A DNA stretch of 64,000 bases from NCBI RefSeq assembly GCF_965638725.1, contig NC_134963.1:11560501-11624500 (forward strand), read 5' to 3'. Both the position numbers and the translations under genes were made by a program. Source of the DNA: Aptenodytes patagonicus (lineage: Eukaryota > Chordata > Aves > Sphenisciformes > Spheniscidae). The notes under the pieces were generated by a model. The model did no database searches and was not told where the DNA came from. It worked only from the letters and a program-made list of their open reading frames with translations. Below, in pieces: positions 46,201-54,400 of the stretch; the stretch's first letter is position 1; each line of letters opens with the position of its first letter.

Positions 46201-48899
46201 AAACATTGGTAACTGAGGTTTTCTCTAGGTGGCAAGGTGTGTTTGCATTACTCGTCTTAGCACATTTGACTATCTCAAACCGAAACCAGTGCAGCTGCAG
46301 CTAGACTGCTTCCAACAAGTAAGCTAGCTGCAAAGTTAACATGCCCTTTTTCTATCAGATTACATAAACTATGAGTAGTTATGAAAACAAAAATTGTGAA
46401 ATACAGGCTCTACTGAAATCACTGGGAATTTTGTGGTTGACTTGAATAAGGCCGGAAAGGTTTATATGAAGAGGATAAATTTATTTTTCCTTGGAATCTA
46501 AACATTTCTGATCAGCCCAAACTCTTCAGCACGACAGTGATTTACTGTAGACACATAATAAATATACAACAGAAATGCTTCATAATCTCTCGGGTTTAGA
46601 CATTTAAAAGGAATTAAATATCCATCTGTTAAAAGGATACTAAGAGCCAAATTCAAACCTAAACCACCAGACGAAGGAAACTGGACTTTGTTGTGGTATA
46701 AAGAGCATTCAGGTAGGACTTGCTCTTGTATTGAAGCCTTCACGGGGCCCTGAAAGACAGAGTAATGAAATATTAATCTGACTACTCAGCACATGCGCAG
46801 AGTATGTTTTCAGATAGTGAAGTTCTGCTGCATTCCAGCATTCTGAGATGATACCTGCATTCAGCTCACTGGGATTTTACTGCATTGCAGTAGTTCCTTG
46901 TGCAAATGCATACTCTTTAGATAACTGCCAACTTTCTCACTGAAAATGAGTATTCAGTATAAGAAAAAAAAAAAGCCTTCACCAAGAGTTTTCCAGTTGG
47001 AGTGGGAGCAGCAGAAGACTGGTGTTTGCCTGATGGCTGACGGTTTTGTTAGGGTAACTGAGCCGTGGACCAGCAATTACTATATACTTAAATGATGTTT
47101 CCTTTTGTTAAAAACTGTAGAACTATCTGAATCAATTTCTAGATAGCAGGTAGCTGGTAGCAATGGAAGAAACACAGTGAAACAACTCTGCAGATTAACA
47201 TTTTTGTTTGAAATGTCATACTTCATATCCAGGATAGCAGTTAGTATTCAAACACATGGGCACAAAGCGCTGCTGGGGAAGGCACTGCTCTGTGATGAGC
47301 TTGGAAAACTATTTTCAATCCTGCAACTACTGGTAACCAAGATAAAGCACATGACTTTCTCTGGGGATAGGGCAAGAATCACAATGCAGCTTTCTTGGCT
47401 GAACGGCACAAATATCTAGCTGCTGACAACCACCATCTCCTACAAAGTTTACGGCTGGGAATTCTCCTCGTTTAAAGAAACAAGCATGCTCTCAACCTGG
47501 AGTACTGAGGCTATACCATGGCCTATATTGAACTCTATGTATAAAGTGTGCACCAAGTTCCAACAGCTGCAACAACAACTTTCTCTTCTTACAATTTTTT
47601 CAGTTACTCACTGGAAGATACGAGACTGGGAAATCATATCTGTATTCTTCTGCTTGGAGTTTGTAAACCAGCTTCATCATTGGGCCACTGCAAACAAGCA
47701 TCAGACAGAAAATCCATGGTAAGTACCCTCCCGTCTCACTTTTGTGAGTGTACTTTTGCACAGTGGAAGAAGGTCAAACGCTGGTTAGTTATTCGCTGTA
47801 CGTTTTTTAATCCGTGCTGAAATGAATGAGTTTACCTGGGATCCAGGAAATCCAAAGCCACAGAATATTCGGTAGGATTCGTTCTTCCTTGCAAACAGCG
47901 AAGATTCCAACCTACGATGATGCCATCCAGGCTACCAAAAATGCTCTCCACCAGCCATGGGAAGATGCCGTGTAGTTCCTTTAAGGAAAACAGACACAAA
48001 TAGTTAATGCGTACAGTTCCTCACTTGAACAATCTCTATCGCACGTACGAGAATGCACAAAGATACTGTCTGCCAGCTATTTATGACTGTTTCCAGATTA
48101 TCACTGGGCAGAGCTTCCATTCAAAAGAATGTATTACAATATGGCAATTACAGGAAATCTATCCTGATTTCTGAGCCTACTAAAGTTCCAACGATACTCA
48201 TCAGCATCGCATGCAATTATTTGTCACGCTTGAAAAACTGGTTTTCCTCGTAAATTGAGGCTGAAAAGTATTAATGAAGCGCAGTCAGCTGAAACAATCT
48301 TTTAACGACTAGAAAAGGTTTTTAATTTTGGGGAAACACTGGATTGCCACTGTTTCACCTGGAGTCCTCAAAACTCTTGGTAAGAGACATAGGAACAAAG
48401 CAAATAGTCACATGAAGAAAGCAAATTCCTCCGAAATATGCCAGGCGCGAGTTTCTGAAGAGGCAGCGACCGCTCACCTTGGCGGGAAACTCCTCAATGA
48501 CCGTCTCCAGATCGTGGCACCTCTGAACAAACGGCTTGTTTACGCAATCTGCCTTCAGAGTGGCCTGTTACAAATCGTAAGGGAAATCAGATCACCGTTG
48601 CCAGAAAGGACAAAATTTATCACCGCCGTGACGTAAAAATCCCCCAGTTACGCTGCTCCTCCGGTACAGCATTTCTATTGAGACGGCTGAAGTTACACCG
48701 ACCGACCTTATAACCTCACAGGCACGTAACAAAGCCGGCCGTTAACCAGAAACGGCAAGTCCAACCGAAACGGGACGCCCCCGCGCCGCCCCCCGCTCGG
48801 CACGGCCCCGCGGGCTCGGTGTGGCGCCTCCCCGGCGACCGCCCGCCGCCCCCCACCCACCAGCAGGAAGCTGGGCTGCTGCAGGTGCGGGCCGGCCAT
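30962..48899 (-). CDS. SMPD4: SMPD4, sphingomyelin phosphodiesterase 4 (neutral sphingomyelinase 3), complete
   Basis: SMPD4 is reported to hydrolyse sphingomyelin to ceramide and phosphocholine and sits in the ER/nuclear envelope; in human it is linked to a microcephaly/arthrogryposis syndrome. Nineteen coding exons, in transcription order: 48899-48861, 48564-48478, 47978-47836, 47687-47612, 46749-46641, 46038-45986, 45395-45244, 43892-43760, 43098-43027, 39456-39367, 36834-36689, 36215-36125, 35117-35017, 34716-34553, 33972-33767, 33194-32961, 32193-32062, 31895-31767, 31288-30962. They total 2484 nt, or 827 codons plus stop, with every phase matching. The N terminus [13 protein letters not shown] fits human [13 protein letters not shown]. 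Two hydrophobic segments (about 776-794 and 796-817) form a C-terminal membrane anchor. It shares no obvious catalytic motif with the SMPD2/3 Mg-dependent phosphodiesterases, as known for this family. Introns are GT-AG; intron 5 looks U12-type. It converges on MED15. Confidence 0.97.
31767..31895 (-). CDS. SMPD4: SMPD4 exon 18
   Basis: Encodes [20 protein letters not shown] and [20 protein letters not shown] (residues 677-719). The acceptor is TTTCTAG and the donor AGG|GTAAGT. Confidence 0.97.
32062..32193 (-). CDS. SMPD4: SMPD4 exon 17
   Basis: Encodes [20 protein letters not shown] and [20 protein letters not shown] (residues 633-676). The acceptor TTGAGTAG has a poor pyrimidine tract. The donor is CAG|GTGAGA. 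Confidence 0.95.
32961..33194 (-). CDS. SMPD4: SMPD4 exon 16
   Basis: Encodes [20 protein letters not shown] and [20 protein letters not shown] (residues 555-632). The acceptor is GTTTTAG and the donor AAG|GTACGT. Confidence 0.96.
33767..33972 (-). CDS. SMPD4: SMPD4 exon 15
   Basis: Encodes [20 protein letters not shown] and [20 protein letters not shown] (residues 487-554), a strongly conserved block. The acceptor is ATTCTAG and the donor TTG|GTAAAC. Confidence 0.97.
34553..34716 (-). CDS. SMPD4: SMPD4 exon 14
   Basis: Encodes [20 protein letters not shown] and [20 protein letters not shown] (residues 432-485). The acceptor is TTTGACAG and the donor G|GTAAAT. Confidence 0.96.
35017..35117 (-). 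CDS. SMPD4: SMPD4 exon 13
   Basis: Encodes [20 protein letters not shown] and [13 protein letters not shown] plus two bases of Trp (residues 398-431). The acceptor is TTGCTTAG and the donor TG|GTAAGG. Confidence 0.96.
36125..36215 (-). CDS. SMPD4: SMPD4 exon 12
   Basis: Encodes [20 protein letters not shown] and [10 protein letters not shown] (residues 368-397), almost identical to human. The acceptor is TTTGCAG and the donor GCA|GTATGT. Confidence 0.97.
36266..36310. repeat. (CCAA)n/AAC-rich low-complexity tract
   Basis: Imperfect CCAACC and CAAC units after A-rich sequence, inside an SMPD4 intron. Simple repeat. Confidence 0.65.
36689..36834 (-). CDS. SMPD4: SMPD4 exon 11
   Basis: Encodes [20 protein letters not shown] and [16 protein letters not shown] (residues 319-366), with a Pro/Ser/His loop. 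The donor is AG|GTAGGT, splitting an Arg codon. Confidence 0.95.
36835..39366 (-). other. SMPD4: SMPD4 intron 10
   Basis: A 2.5-kb intron between exons 10 and 11 with no recognised exon. It contains the (GT)10 microsatellite at 37890-37909. Confidence 0.6.
37890..37909. repeat. (GT)10 microsatellite
   Basis: Ten GT units following GGAGGG; a likely length-polymorphic marker in SMPD4 intron 10. Confidence 0.9.
39367..39456 (-). CDS. SMPD4: SMPD4 exon 10 (in-frame 90-nt exon)
   Basis: Encodes [20 protein letters not shown] and [10 protein letters not shown] (residues 289-318), phase 0 on both sides, so it could be skipped. It lies between introns of 2.5 and 3.6 kb. Its donor GTATTA is weak. 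An unusually long pyrimidine tract on the sense strand precedes its acceptor. Confidence 0.95.
39457..43026 (-). other. SMPD4: SMPD4 intron 9
   Basis: The 3.6-kb intron between exons 9 and 10, the largest of this gene. It holds the long pyrimidine tract next to exon 10 and a short GACA repeat at 41934-41948. No exon recognised. Confidence 0.6.
39460..39560 (-). repeat. SMPD4: Extended polypyrimidine tract before SMPD4 exon 10
   Basis: On the + strand this is nearly all A and G: runs of G7, A6, GAGAGAAGAGAG, A9 and another G7. On the transcribed strand it becomes about 100 nt of C/U-rich sequence running up to the exon 10 acceptor. Confidence 0.7.
43027..43098 (-). CDS. SMPD4: SMPD4 exon 9
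   Basis: Encodes [20 protein letters not shown] and PHVK (residues 265-288). It is 72 nt and phase 0 on both sides. The donor is AAG|GTAATA. Confidence 0.96.
43760..43892 (-). CDS. SMPD4: SMPD4 exon 8
   Basis: Encodes [20 protein letters not shown] and [17 protein letters not shown] (residues 221-264). The acceptor is CTTTAAAG and the donor CAG|GTAAGT. Confidence 0.95.
45244..45395 (-). CDS. SMPD4: SMPD4 exon 7
   Basis: Encodes [20 protein letters not shown] and [20 protein letters not shown] (residues 170-220). A hydrophobic core is followed by a Pro/Ser loop. The donor is AG|GTAATG and the acceptor GTTTCAG. Confidence 0.95.
45986..46038 (-). CDS. SMPD4: SMPD4 exon 6
   Basis: Encodes (N)[17 protein letters not shown] (residues 152-169), a hydrophobic conserved stretch. 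The acceptor is TTCTTCCAG and the donor AAG|GTAAGT. Confidence 0.96.
46039..46640 (-). other. SMPD4: SMPD4 intron 5, probable U12-type (GT-AG)
   Basis: The donor at 46640-46631 reads GTATCCTTTT, the U12 5' splice consensus. Near the acceptor TCCTTGAC (46059-46052) fits the U12 branch-point consensus TCCTTRAC, with the branch A 14 nt from the acceptor G, the tight spacing typical of U12 introns. The intron is phase 1. All other donors in both genes look U2-type. Confidence 0.85.
46408..46455. repeat. Old sauropsid-type interspersed repeat relic
   Basis: Contains CTACTGAAATCACTGGGAAT then TTGTGGTTGACTTGAATAAG. This is the same paired theme as at 19600-19663, inside SMPD4 intron 5. The family name is not known to me. 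Confidence 0.4.
46641..46749 (-). CDS. SMPD4: SMPD4 exon 5 (upstream of U12-type intron)
   Basis: Encodes [20 protein letters not shown] and [16 protein letters not shown] (residues 116-151), ending one base into the next codon (A|AT, Asn). Its donor GTATCCTTTT has the minor-spliceosome form. Confidence 0.96.
47612..47687 (-). CDS. SMPD4: SMPD4 exon 4
   Basis: Encodes [20 protein letters not shown] and VSYLP (residues 90-115). The acceptor is TTTGCAG and the donor CCA|GTGAGT. Confidence 0.96.
47836..47978 (-). CDS. SMPD4: SMPD4 exon 3
   Basis: Encodes [20 protein letters not shown] and [20 protein letters not shown] (residues 43-90), one of the best conserved blocks. The donor is AG|GTAAAC, splitting a Ser codon. 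Confidence 0.96.
48478..48564 (-). CDS. SMPD4: SMPD4 exon 2
   Basis: Encodes [20 protein letters not shown] through EEFPAK (residues 14-42). The acceptor is TTGTAACAG and the donor AAG|GTGAGC. Confidence 0.95.
48861..48899 (-). CDS. SMPD4: SMPD4 exon 1 with start codon
   Basis: ATG at 48899-48897 in context GCGGCATGG encodes [13 protein letters not shown] (residues 1-13). Human SMPD4 starts almost identically, which decides the start. The donor is CTG|GTGGGT. The exon lies inside the CpG island. Confidence 0.95.
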
Positions 48900-49131
48900 G
48901 CCGCCTCTGCCCCCGACCGGCGGGCCGCGCGTTTCCGGGCCGCGCTGCAGGAAGAGGGGCGGAAACGGCCGTTAACGCTTCCCGGCAGGACCGCGGCGGC
49001 GGCTCCCTCCCGGCCGCCACCTCCCGCGCTCGGCGCCGGCGCGGCCCTGCCGCGTCACCGCTCTCGCCCGGCGCGCCGCGGTGACGCCACCCCCTGCGGC
49101 CGCCGCGCCTGGCGGAGGGGAGCGTGCCGCT

Positions 49132-49145
49132 GTTGCCACGGTGAC
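49132..49145 (+). promoter_or_regulatory. RFX-type X-box motif
   Basis: GTTGCCACGGTGAC fits the RFX X-box layout (GTTGCC, short spacer, RGYRAC). It lies in the CpG island about 230 bp upstream of the SMPD4 ATG. Sequence match only. Confidence 0.5.
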
Positions 49146-49169
49146 GGGCCCGGCGCGGCTTCCCCCTCC

Positions 49170-49181
49170 AACATGGCCGCG
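49170..49181 (+). promoter_or_regulatory. YY1-type motif overlapping an ATG
   Basis: AACATGGCCGCG closely fits the YY1 consensus AANATGGCNGC. Such sites often lie just downstream of a start site in CpG-island promoters with the ATG on the sense strand, which would point rightward here. The ATG opens a 43-codon frame (49173-49304) with a good Kozak context. Confidence 0.45.
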
Positions 49182-50868
49182 CCGAGGGAGGGCCCTGCGG
49201 GGCGGCCGCGGCCCGGGGGGGCTTTCGGCCCCACCCCGACAATCCGTGTGCTCGGTGGGGGGCTCCGGGAGTTTCTTTTGCGGACGCGGCTGGAGAGGTG
49301 TTAAAAATGAAGGGTATGGCAAGGCAAAAGGGAGCGCGGTCAGCCAAGCCCGCGGCAGCCTGGGGCTTGGTGGTGGTGAGGCTGAAGCCATCGTTTGCTC
49401 AGACAGCGGCGTTTGGAGAGAGCGCCTTGTGAGCAAATCAAAAGCAGTGTGAACAAAGACGGACCTCGTTGCTAATACATACTTCCTGAGCGTTCAAAAG
49501 GACAGTTTTTGTCCAGACTACGGGGGGATTTGAAAACGATGTAGTAGAAAAACGTCACAATACTGTGGAGGAAAAGTAGGAGTTTTTAAGTAGAAGTGTA
49601 TTAAATGGCCAGCAAGCTATGTCAGAAAATGGGGCAGCTGTGACACGAGACTCTTAGAAATGAGAGCTGCTACATCAGCTGAGCTATAGGAAACAGTAAC
49701 TACACATTTCAAGTTAAGAGAATTGATAAGAGAAGCTGAAGTCACCAGCAAAAATACGTGGTTATAGAGGTAAGGATAGTCACTTCTCAGTGTGTAAGGA
49801 GAGCAAAAGAAATCCTTGTGATGGTAATATCCCACTGGTAGATAGACAAAGATATTAAAATTGTTAATAATGCAGAAGAGTGTTTGATACATACTTATGA
49901 TTCTTATTTAGAAGGAAGCAAGATGATACGTTTAATTGCAAAGCCCCAGTAATTCATGTGGAAGAAAAAGAGATGGGCAGAAAAACTATCTGCTGCTCAT
50001 TTTTTAAAAAATAGGGAAGTTTGGGGAAATTCCATAAAATTAGGGGAATGCTCGTGTTGTGCCAGTATTCAGAGAGAGAATTCCAGTCAGAGGCCTAGAA
50101 AAGAATAATTAATTTTATAAAATACCAAAGACAGCTATATAATTAACATATAATTAACACTAGTAAACCTGATTACAGAAAATAATCCTGCTGGGACAAG
50201 TTTGGTTTTGTTTGTGATAAGATTTACAGATTTTGTCAGAAAAGATCACTGTGGGTAAAATGTAGATTTCCTTGATCGTTTTGATTGTTTTATGCGAGGA
50301 GATGCGGGAATAGTTGAGTGAAATGGTCTGGTTTAGGTTGTGTAGGAGGTCAAACAAAATGATGTGGCCTCACACTCCGCTGCTGTCATTAACATTGAAA
50401 CAAAGCATAAAAATTATGTTAGAACAACAGAGGAATCCCTTTTGTAACGTCAGCTCTGACCCTGCAAGGTGACTTTATTCATCCAGTTTAACAGGATTAT
50501 TTACCAGTGTAAAATGATTCAATATTTACATAAATGTTTACAGGGTCAGAATTAAAAATAGTACATTATTCCTTGGTATTGACATGTGCTTCCACTCCAA
50601 TCTGCTTTTCCCAAACTGGATCTCAAAACTGCTTTTTGCTCTTGGCGGTGAGTAAGAGGAGGGAAGGCAGCAGCTCTGGTGGCAGTAGAGCAATCCAGTT
50701 CCTGACTACTGAAAAGACAAATTAACAGCTTTTCAGACAGCCCCATTTGGAATTCTGCCAGGCAATTAATTTGTTTATTCCTTTCCTTTTTTATATTGCG
50801 TGTGATTTTTTTTTTAACAAATGTCCAGTATTTTGAGTGTAGCAAGCTAGTAACAGATGACAGAAGAG

Positions 50869-50920
50869 TTCTTTGACGTGTACGAAAGTGTGATTTCTTT
50901 GACACGTACAAAAGTGTGAT
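50869..50920. repeat. 26-bp tandem duplication (two copies)
   Basis: Copies at 50869-50894 and 50895-50920 differ at three positions. Both begin TTCTTTGAC and end AAAGTGTGAT, with ACGTGTACG versus ACACGTACA style centres. Confidence 0.85.
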
Positions 50921-51365
50921 TGAATAGAACTGTTTGAGCTGTATTTGCTGTGATGCATATACGTATTTGAAATGCGTGTCCTGGGTGGGATGCTGGCCAT
51001 GTTTTAAAAGTGCTTTTGCAGCTGGGGACTGTCTCTGGCTGTGAGTGAACACTTTCCTTTGAAGGGCCGGTCCCTCCTCCAGGTGGGGATAAAGAGCTAT
51101 TTTAGCTCCAGAAAAACCTATTGGGATTTGACGGCAAAGCTTCTGCAACGTGTTTATTTAGCTATAAAAGTTATGGGTATGATTGCCAGAAGTTAAGGAA
51201 ACAGTAGACCTGATGAATTTTCAGTGGGTGATAGAACTGGAGAAAGAAAACGACAAGAAATAAATGATTCAGTGAGTAAGTGGAAACAGAACAATGGAGG
51301 TGCTTGGTAGGGATGGCTCAGTAACACTTGTGCAAGTTACTAAAATAGCTGCACGGGAGCTTTAT

Positions 51366-51407
51366 TTTAATAACTTTTAATAACTAATATTAATAACTAA
51401 TAACTAA
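51366..51407. repeat. TAATAACT-type A/T-rich short repeat
   Basis: Overlapping TTTAATAACT, TAATATTAATAACTAATAAC units; a short imperfect tandem array. Confidence 0.65.
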
Positions 51408-54400
51408 GGGAATTGCTGAGGAGAACTGTGGAATGACAGTCTATTTATATTTATAGGTCTGTTCTGGAGCCTCTGAAATCAATGGTATAGGTCCATTATC
51501 ACTCTTACATACGGCATTTTCAAATGTATACATCAGGATTGTGTATGTCTTTTTTCCCATATTGCAGATGGAGAGACAGAGGCCCAGAAGAGTTATCTCA
51601 CCTGCTGATATGCCACGTACCTAGGTTTCCTTTTTCCCTTTCTCCTAAATTACAGCTGACTTTAAGCCACGGCAACAAGAAGGGCTTTTTTGTTTTGTTG
51701 GTATGCTTTTCCTGTGAGGAATATTCCTGAGACAGTTGGAGGTTGAGCTGTTTTCTGAAAGTATGAATTCCATTCAGTCATCTGCTTTGGTGCTTGCTCT
51801 GTGCTTTTATCATTCATTGTGCTAGAGGTTTCTGTTAGGCAAAGAAATACACAGCTGAAGTGACTAACTTCAGCCATACTGACGCTTCTCCTAGGTAGCT
51901 TCAAAGGTAAGCCAGCATTTTGTCACCTTGGTGTAATCACTACAGCATTAGTTTCAGTCAAACTCTACAGAGGTAATTAAGTTCATACAATTACCAGAAA
52001 GATGAATGACTCAGTAGAGCACAAGCAATTTGTGCATAGTAGAGTGAGCTACTACAACACTCACTACCAGAAAATCCACTAGGAAAAGAGACTCTCTAAA
52101 TCCTCCGATGGCAGCTTGCACCGTTACTGACGTTCAGGTAAAACATTTGGGATATGTAAGAAACCAGGCTTGTGTGGTTCTGGTGCTCGCAATACTGTCT
52201 CTGGAGCTCATACAGCCTTCTTTTCTCAAAGCAGTACTAAAAAAACTTCGATTTAAATCATATGGGGCCTCCACTGCATTTTACAGACTTCAGTGGGAAG
52301 TTTGGGTACAGAAGGGGTGTTACATCAACGCTTTAGTTAGTGGCTTACCCCCTTTAAAATGAAGCAGTGTTTGTAGCGAAAGATGCCATCTTTTGTAAAG
52401 CCAATGGATATCAGAGGGAGAAACAGGCAAGCTTTTGGGCACCCTAGCTTCTCTTGAAGTCTGACTCAGATGCAGCAAACAACAAGTCCAAGCTGGGAAC
52501 AAGTTACTGTAACTTTAACCTGATTATGTTAATCAATGAATCTGAGAGAAAAAGATAAATTAGAAATAATTTAATTTAAAGAAACAGCATAGGTGTCTGA
52601 TAAATTAGACAGACCTTGTTGCTTGTGCAGGATTAATTTAATCTCTTCCTGTAAGGACAGGTTAGAGTGTCATAACAGCGAAGAATTCTGTCAAATGTGT
52701 TCTTTTGGCTGGAGAATTGTTTGGGTGTTGATATGTCAGGGATGGATGAAATGATTAGAAAACATATAGTCCGTTCAGTTGTGAGCTGGGAGCAAAACCA
52801 GACTACCAGTTAATGAGAATTCAGCTGGAACAGAACCTGGAGTCATATAGGTGAGGAGAAAAGGGGAATTTTCAGAACTGTGGTAATGTTTCTGGTCCAG
52901 CTGAAGCAACTTCTCTTTCCAAAGCTGTTCAGCTCATGCAGACATCAACATTATACTGTCCCTAACATGCACAGACCTGCTAAGGCTGTAAGTCAGAGTT
53001 TCACATGGATAAAGATGAGACTTCCTTTGTAGTCTGAGAAAACATTAACCCACTCATTGTATGTAACGGCTTCTCTTCTGAATGAAACGTCAGCAGGCTC
53101 TCAGAATATTTTAATATTTAACCGTTGCAGGGCAATGTATCCGCACGTCTGCCTACTTTTAGCGTATAGCTCTTTGAGCAGTCTATTGTACATTTAATTT
53201 ATTTAGCCAGGACAAAAATTTTAAATATTAAACTTCTCAGAGTAAATAAATACATATCTAGTAGCAGGATCTTACAGAAAACTATAGATCCTCAAAGGAT
53301 AGGACTTTCTATGGATTCATCTTCAGATTATAAAAATTCATCCTTAAGAAATATGAGACTATTGCACTTGTGCACTACTGATGCCAGGACACTCTCAGGC
53401 AGAAATGGAAGGCTTCATAGAAATGTTGCTCTAGCTTCTCTCTTATGCTGCAGCTCTTTTATTAGAGCTGAGAGCATTTTCTTTGTATTTTAATATAAAG
53501 TAAAAATTGCAGTAACTCTTGTTTTGAAAAGACCCAGAAGCAGGGGACAGTGGTGCATTGGAATGGGTACCTTCCGAAATGTGTCATCTCCAGGGGCTGA
53601 TGGAAAGCAACAGGACAGCTCTGCAGGGAAAGGTGTTCTTTGAAGTCTTGCATCATATACAAGAGGGAGAGAAAAAAGGCACAGGTTTTTTACATATCAG
53701 TTAATTTCTATTGGGGTCTATGCATTAATTTCTCCTAATGATTTCTGCAAATTTGTTACATTTTTGCCTAGCTTCTGCAAACAGAGACTGCTTAAGATGT
53801 TGCATGACAGAATGATATCGGTAGTCCCAACTCCAGCTTGCCTCCCACAGTCTTTAGAGTACCTTAAGAATAGTCTGATTTAATAAGCAGAGTATTTTGT
53901 GCTTTTTTTATGTGTACTTTGAGTTTTGCAACTTTAGCAGTCCCATTCTGAAGATTTTCTTCTCAATATGAAGTGCTAGAAATTTATTTTTAATTAAAAC
54001 TGGATTTCTTGCATAATCACATGAATCCAGGAGCTTGAGGCATTAATCTCAACATTTCAACACTTGGGATAAAATATGAGTACTGGTGGCAGAGTGTATA
54101 AACATAATGCATTATGCAGGGAGCTACAGCAACTCTTGGATCCAGAGTCTGAGGAATTTTGAATACAGCGAGCATTACTACTGAAACTACTTTTTGAGTT
54201 TTGCTTTGTTAATATAGAGGTTGAGGTTTGGGGTTTGGGCTTCAAGAAGTAAAGCAACATTTAATGTACCATTTTCCATTCTAGTTGCTGGTGATCCATA
54301 TTCTGATTTTTAATTTAGCAAGGTTAGCCTGGGGGAAAAACACTTTGTTCCATTTGCGAGAAGCTTTTCCTGTTGATTTTGGAGGAAACAGAACTTCAAG

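Larger units (their letters stand above)
46750..48860 (-). other. SMPD4: SMPD4 introns 1-4
   Basis: Non-exonic stretches 46750-47611, 47688-47835, 47979-48477 and 48565-48860. The last runs into the CpG island. No further feature recognised. Confidence 0.55.
48640..49330. promoter_or_regulatory. SMPD4: CpG-island promoter of SMPD4
   Basis: A dense run of CpG dinucleotides and GC-rich sequence, unlike the A/T-rich DNA on both sides. It covers SMPD4 exon 1 (ATG at 48899) and extends over 400 bp upstream of it. There is no TATA box at a convincing distance. CpG-island promoters commonly fire in both directions; motifs on the distal side (49132-49181) hint at a second, rightward start. Confidence 0.85.

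Noticed and set aside
48742..49347. 201-codon frame on the - strand in the CpG island
   Set aside because: Long frames are expected by chance in GC-rich DNA; composition is Ala/Arg/Gly/Pro only, and the real SMPD4 start uses another frame.
49081..49452. MZT2 first exon opposite SMPD4
   Set aside because: The translated frames contain nothing like the conserved MZT2 core; only a short unrelated 43-codon frame is present.
50552..51148. 198-codon frame on the - strand
   Set aside because: No recognisable domain, low-complexity segments, and it spans a 26-bp duplication that is not a multiple of three; treated as chance.
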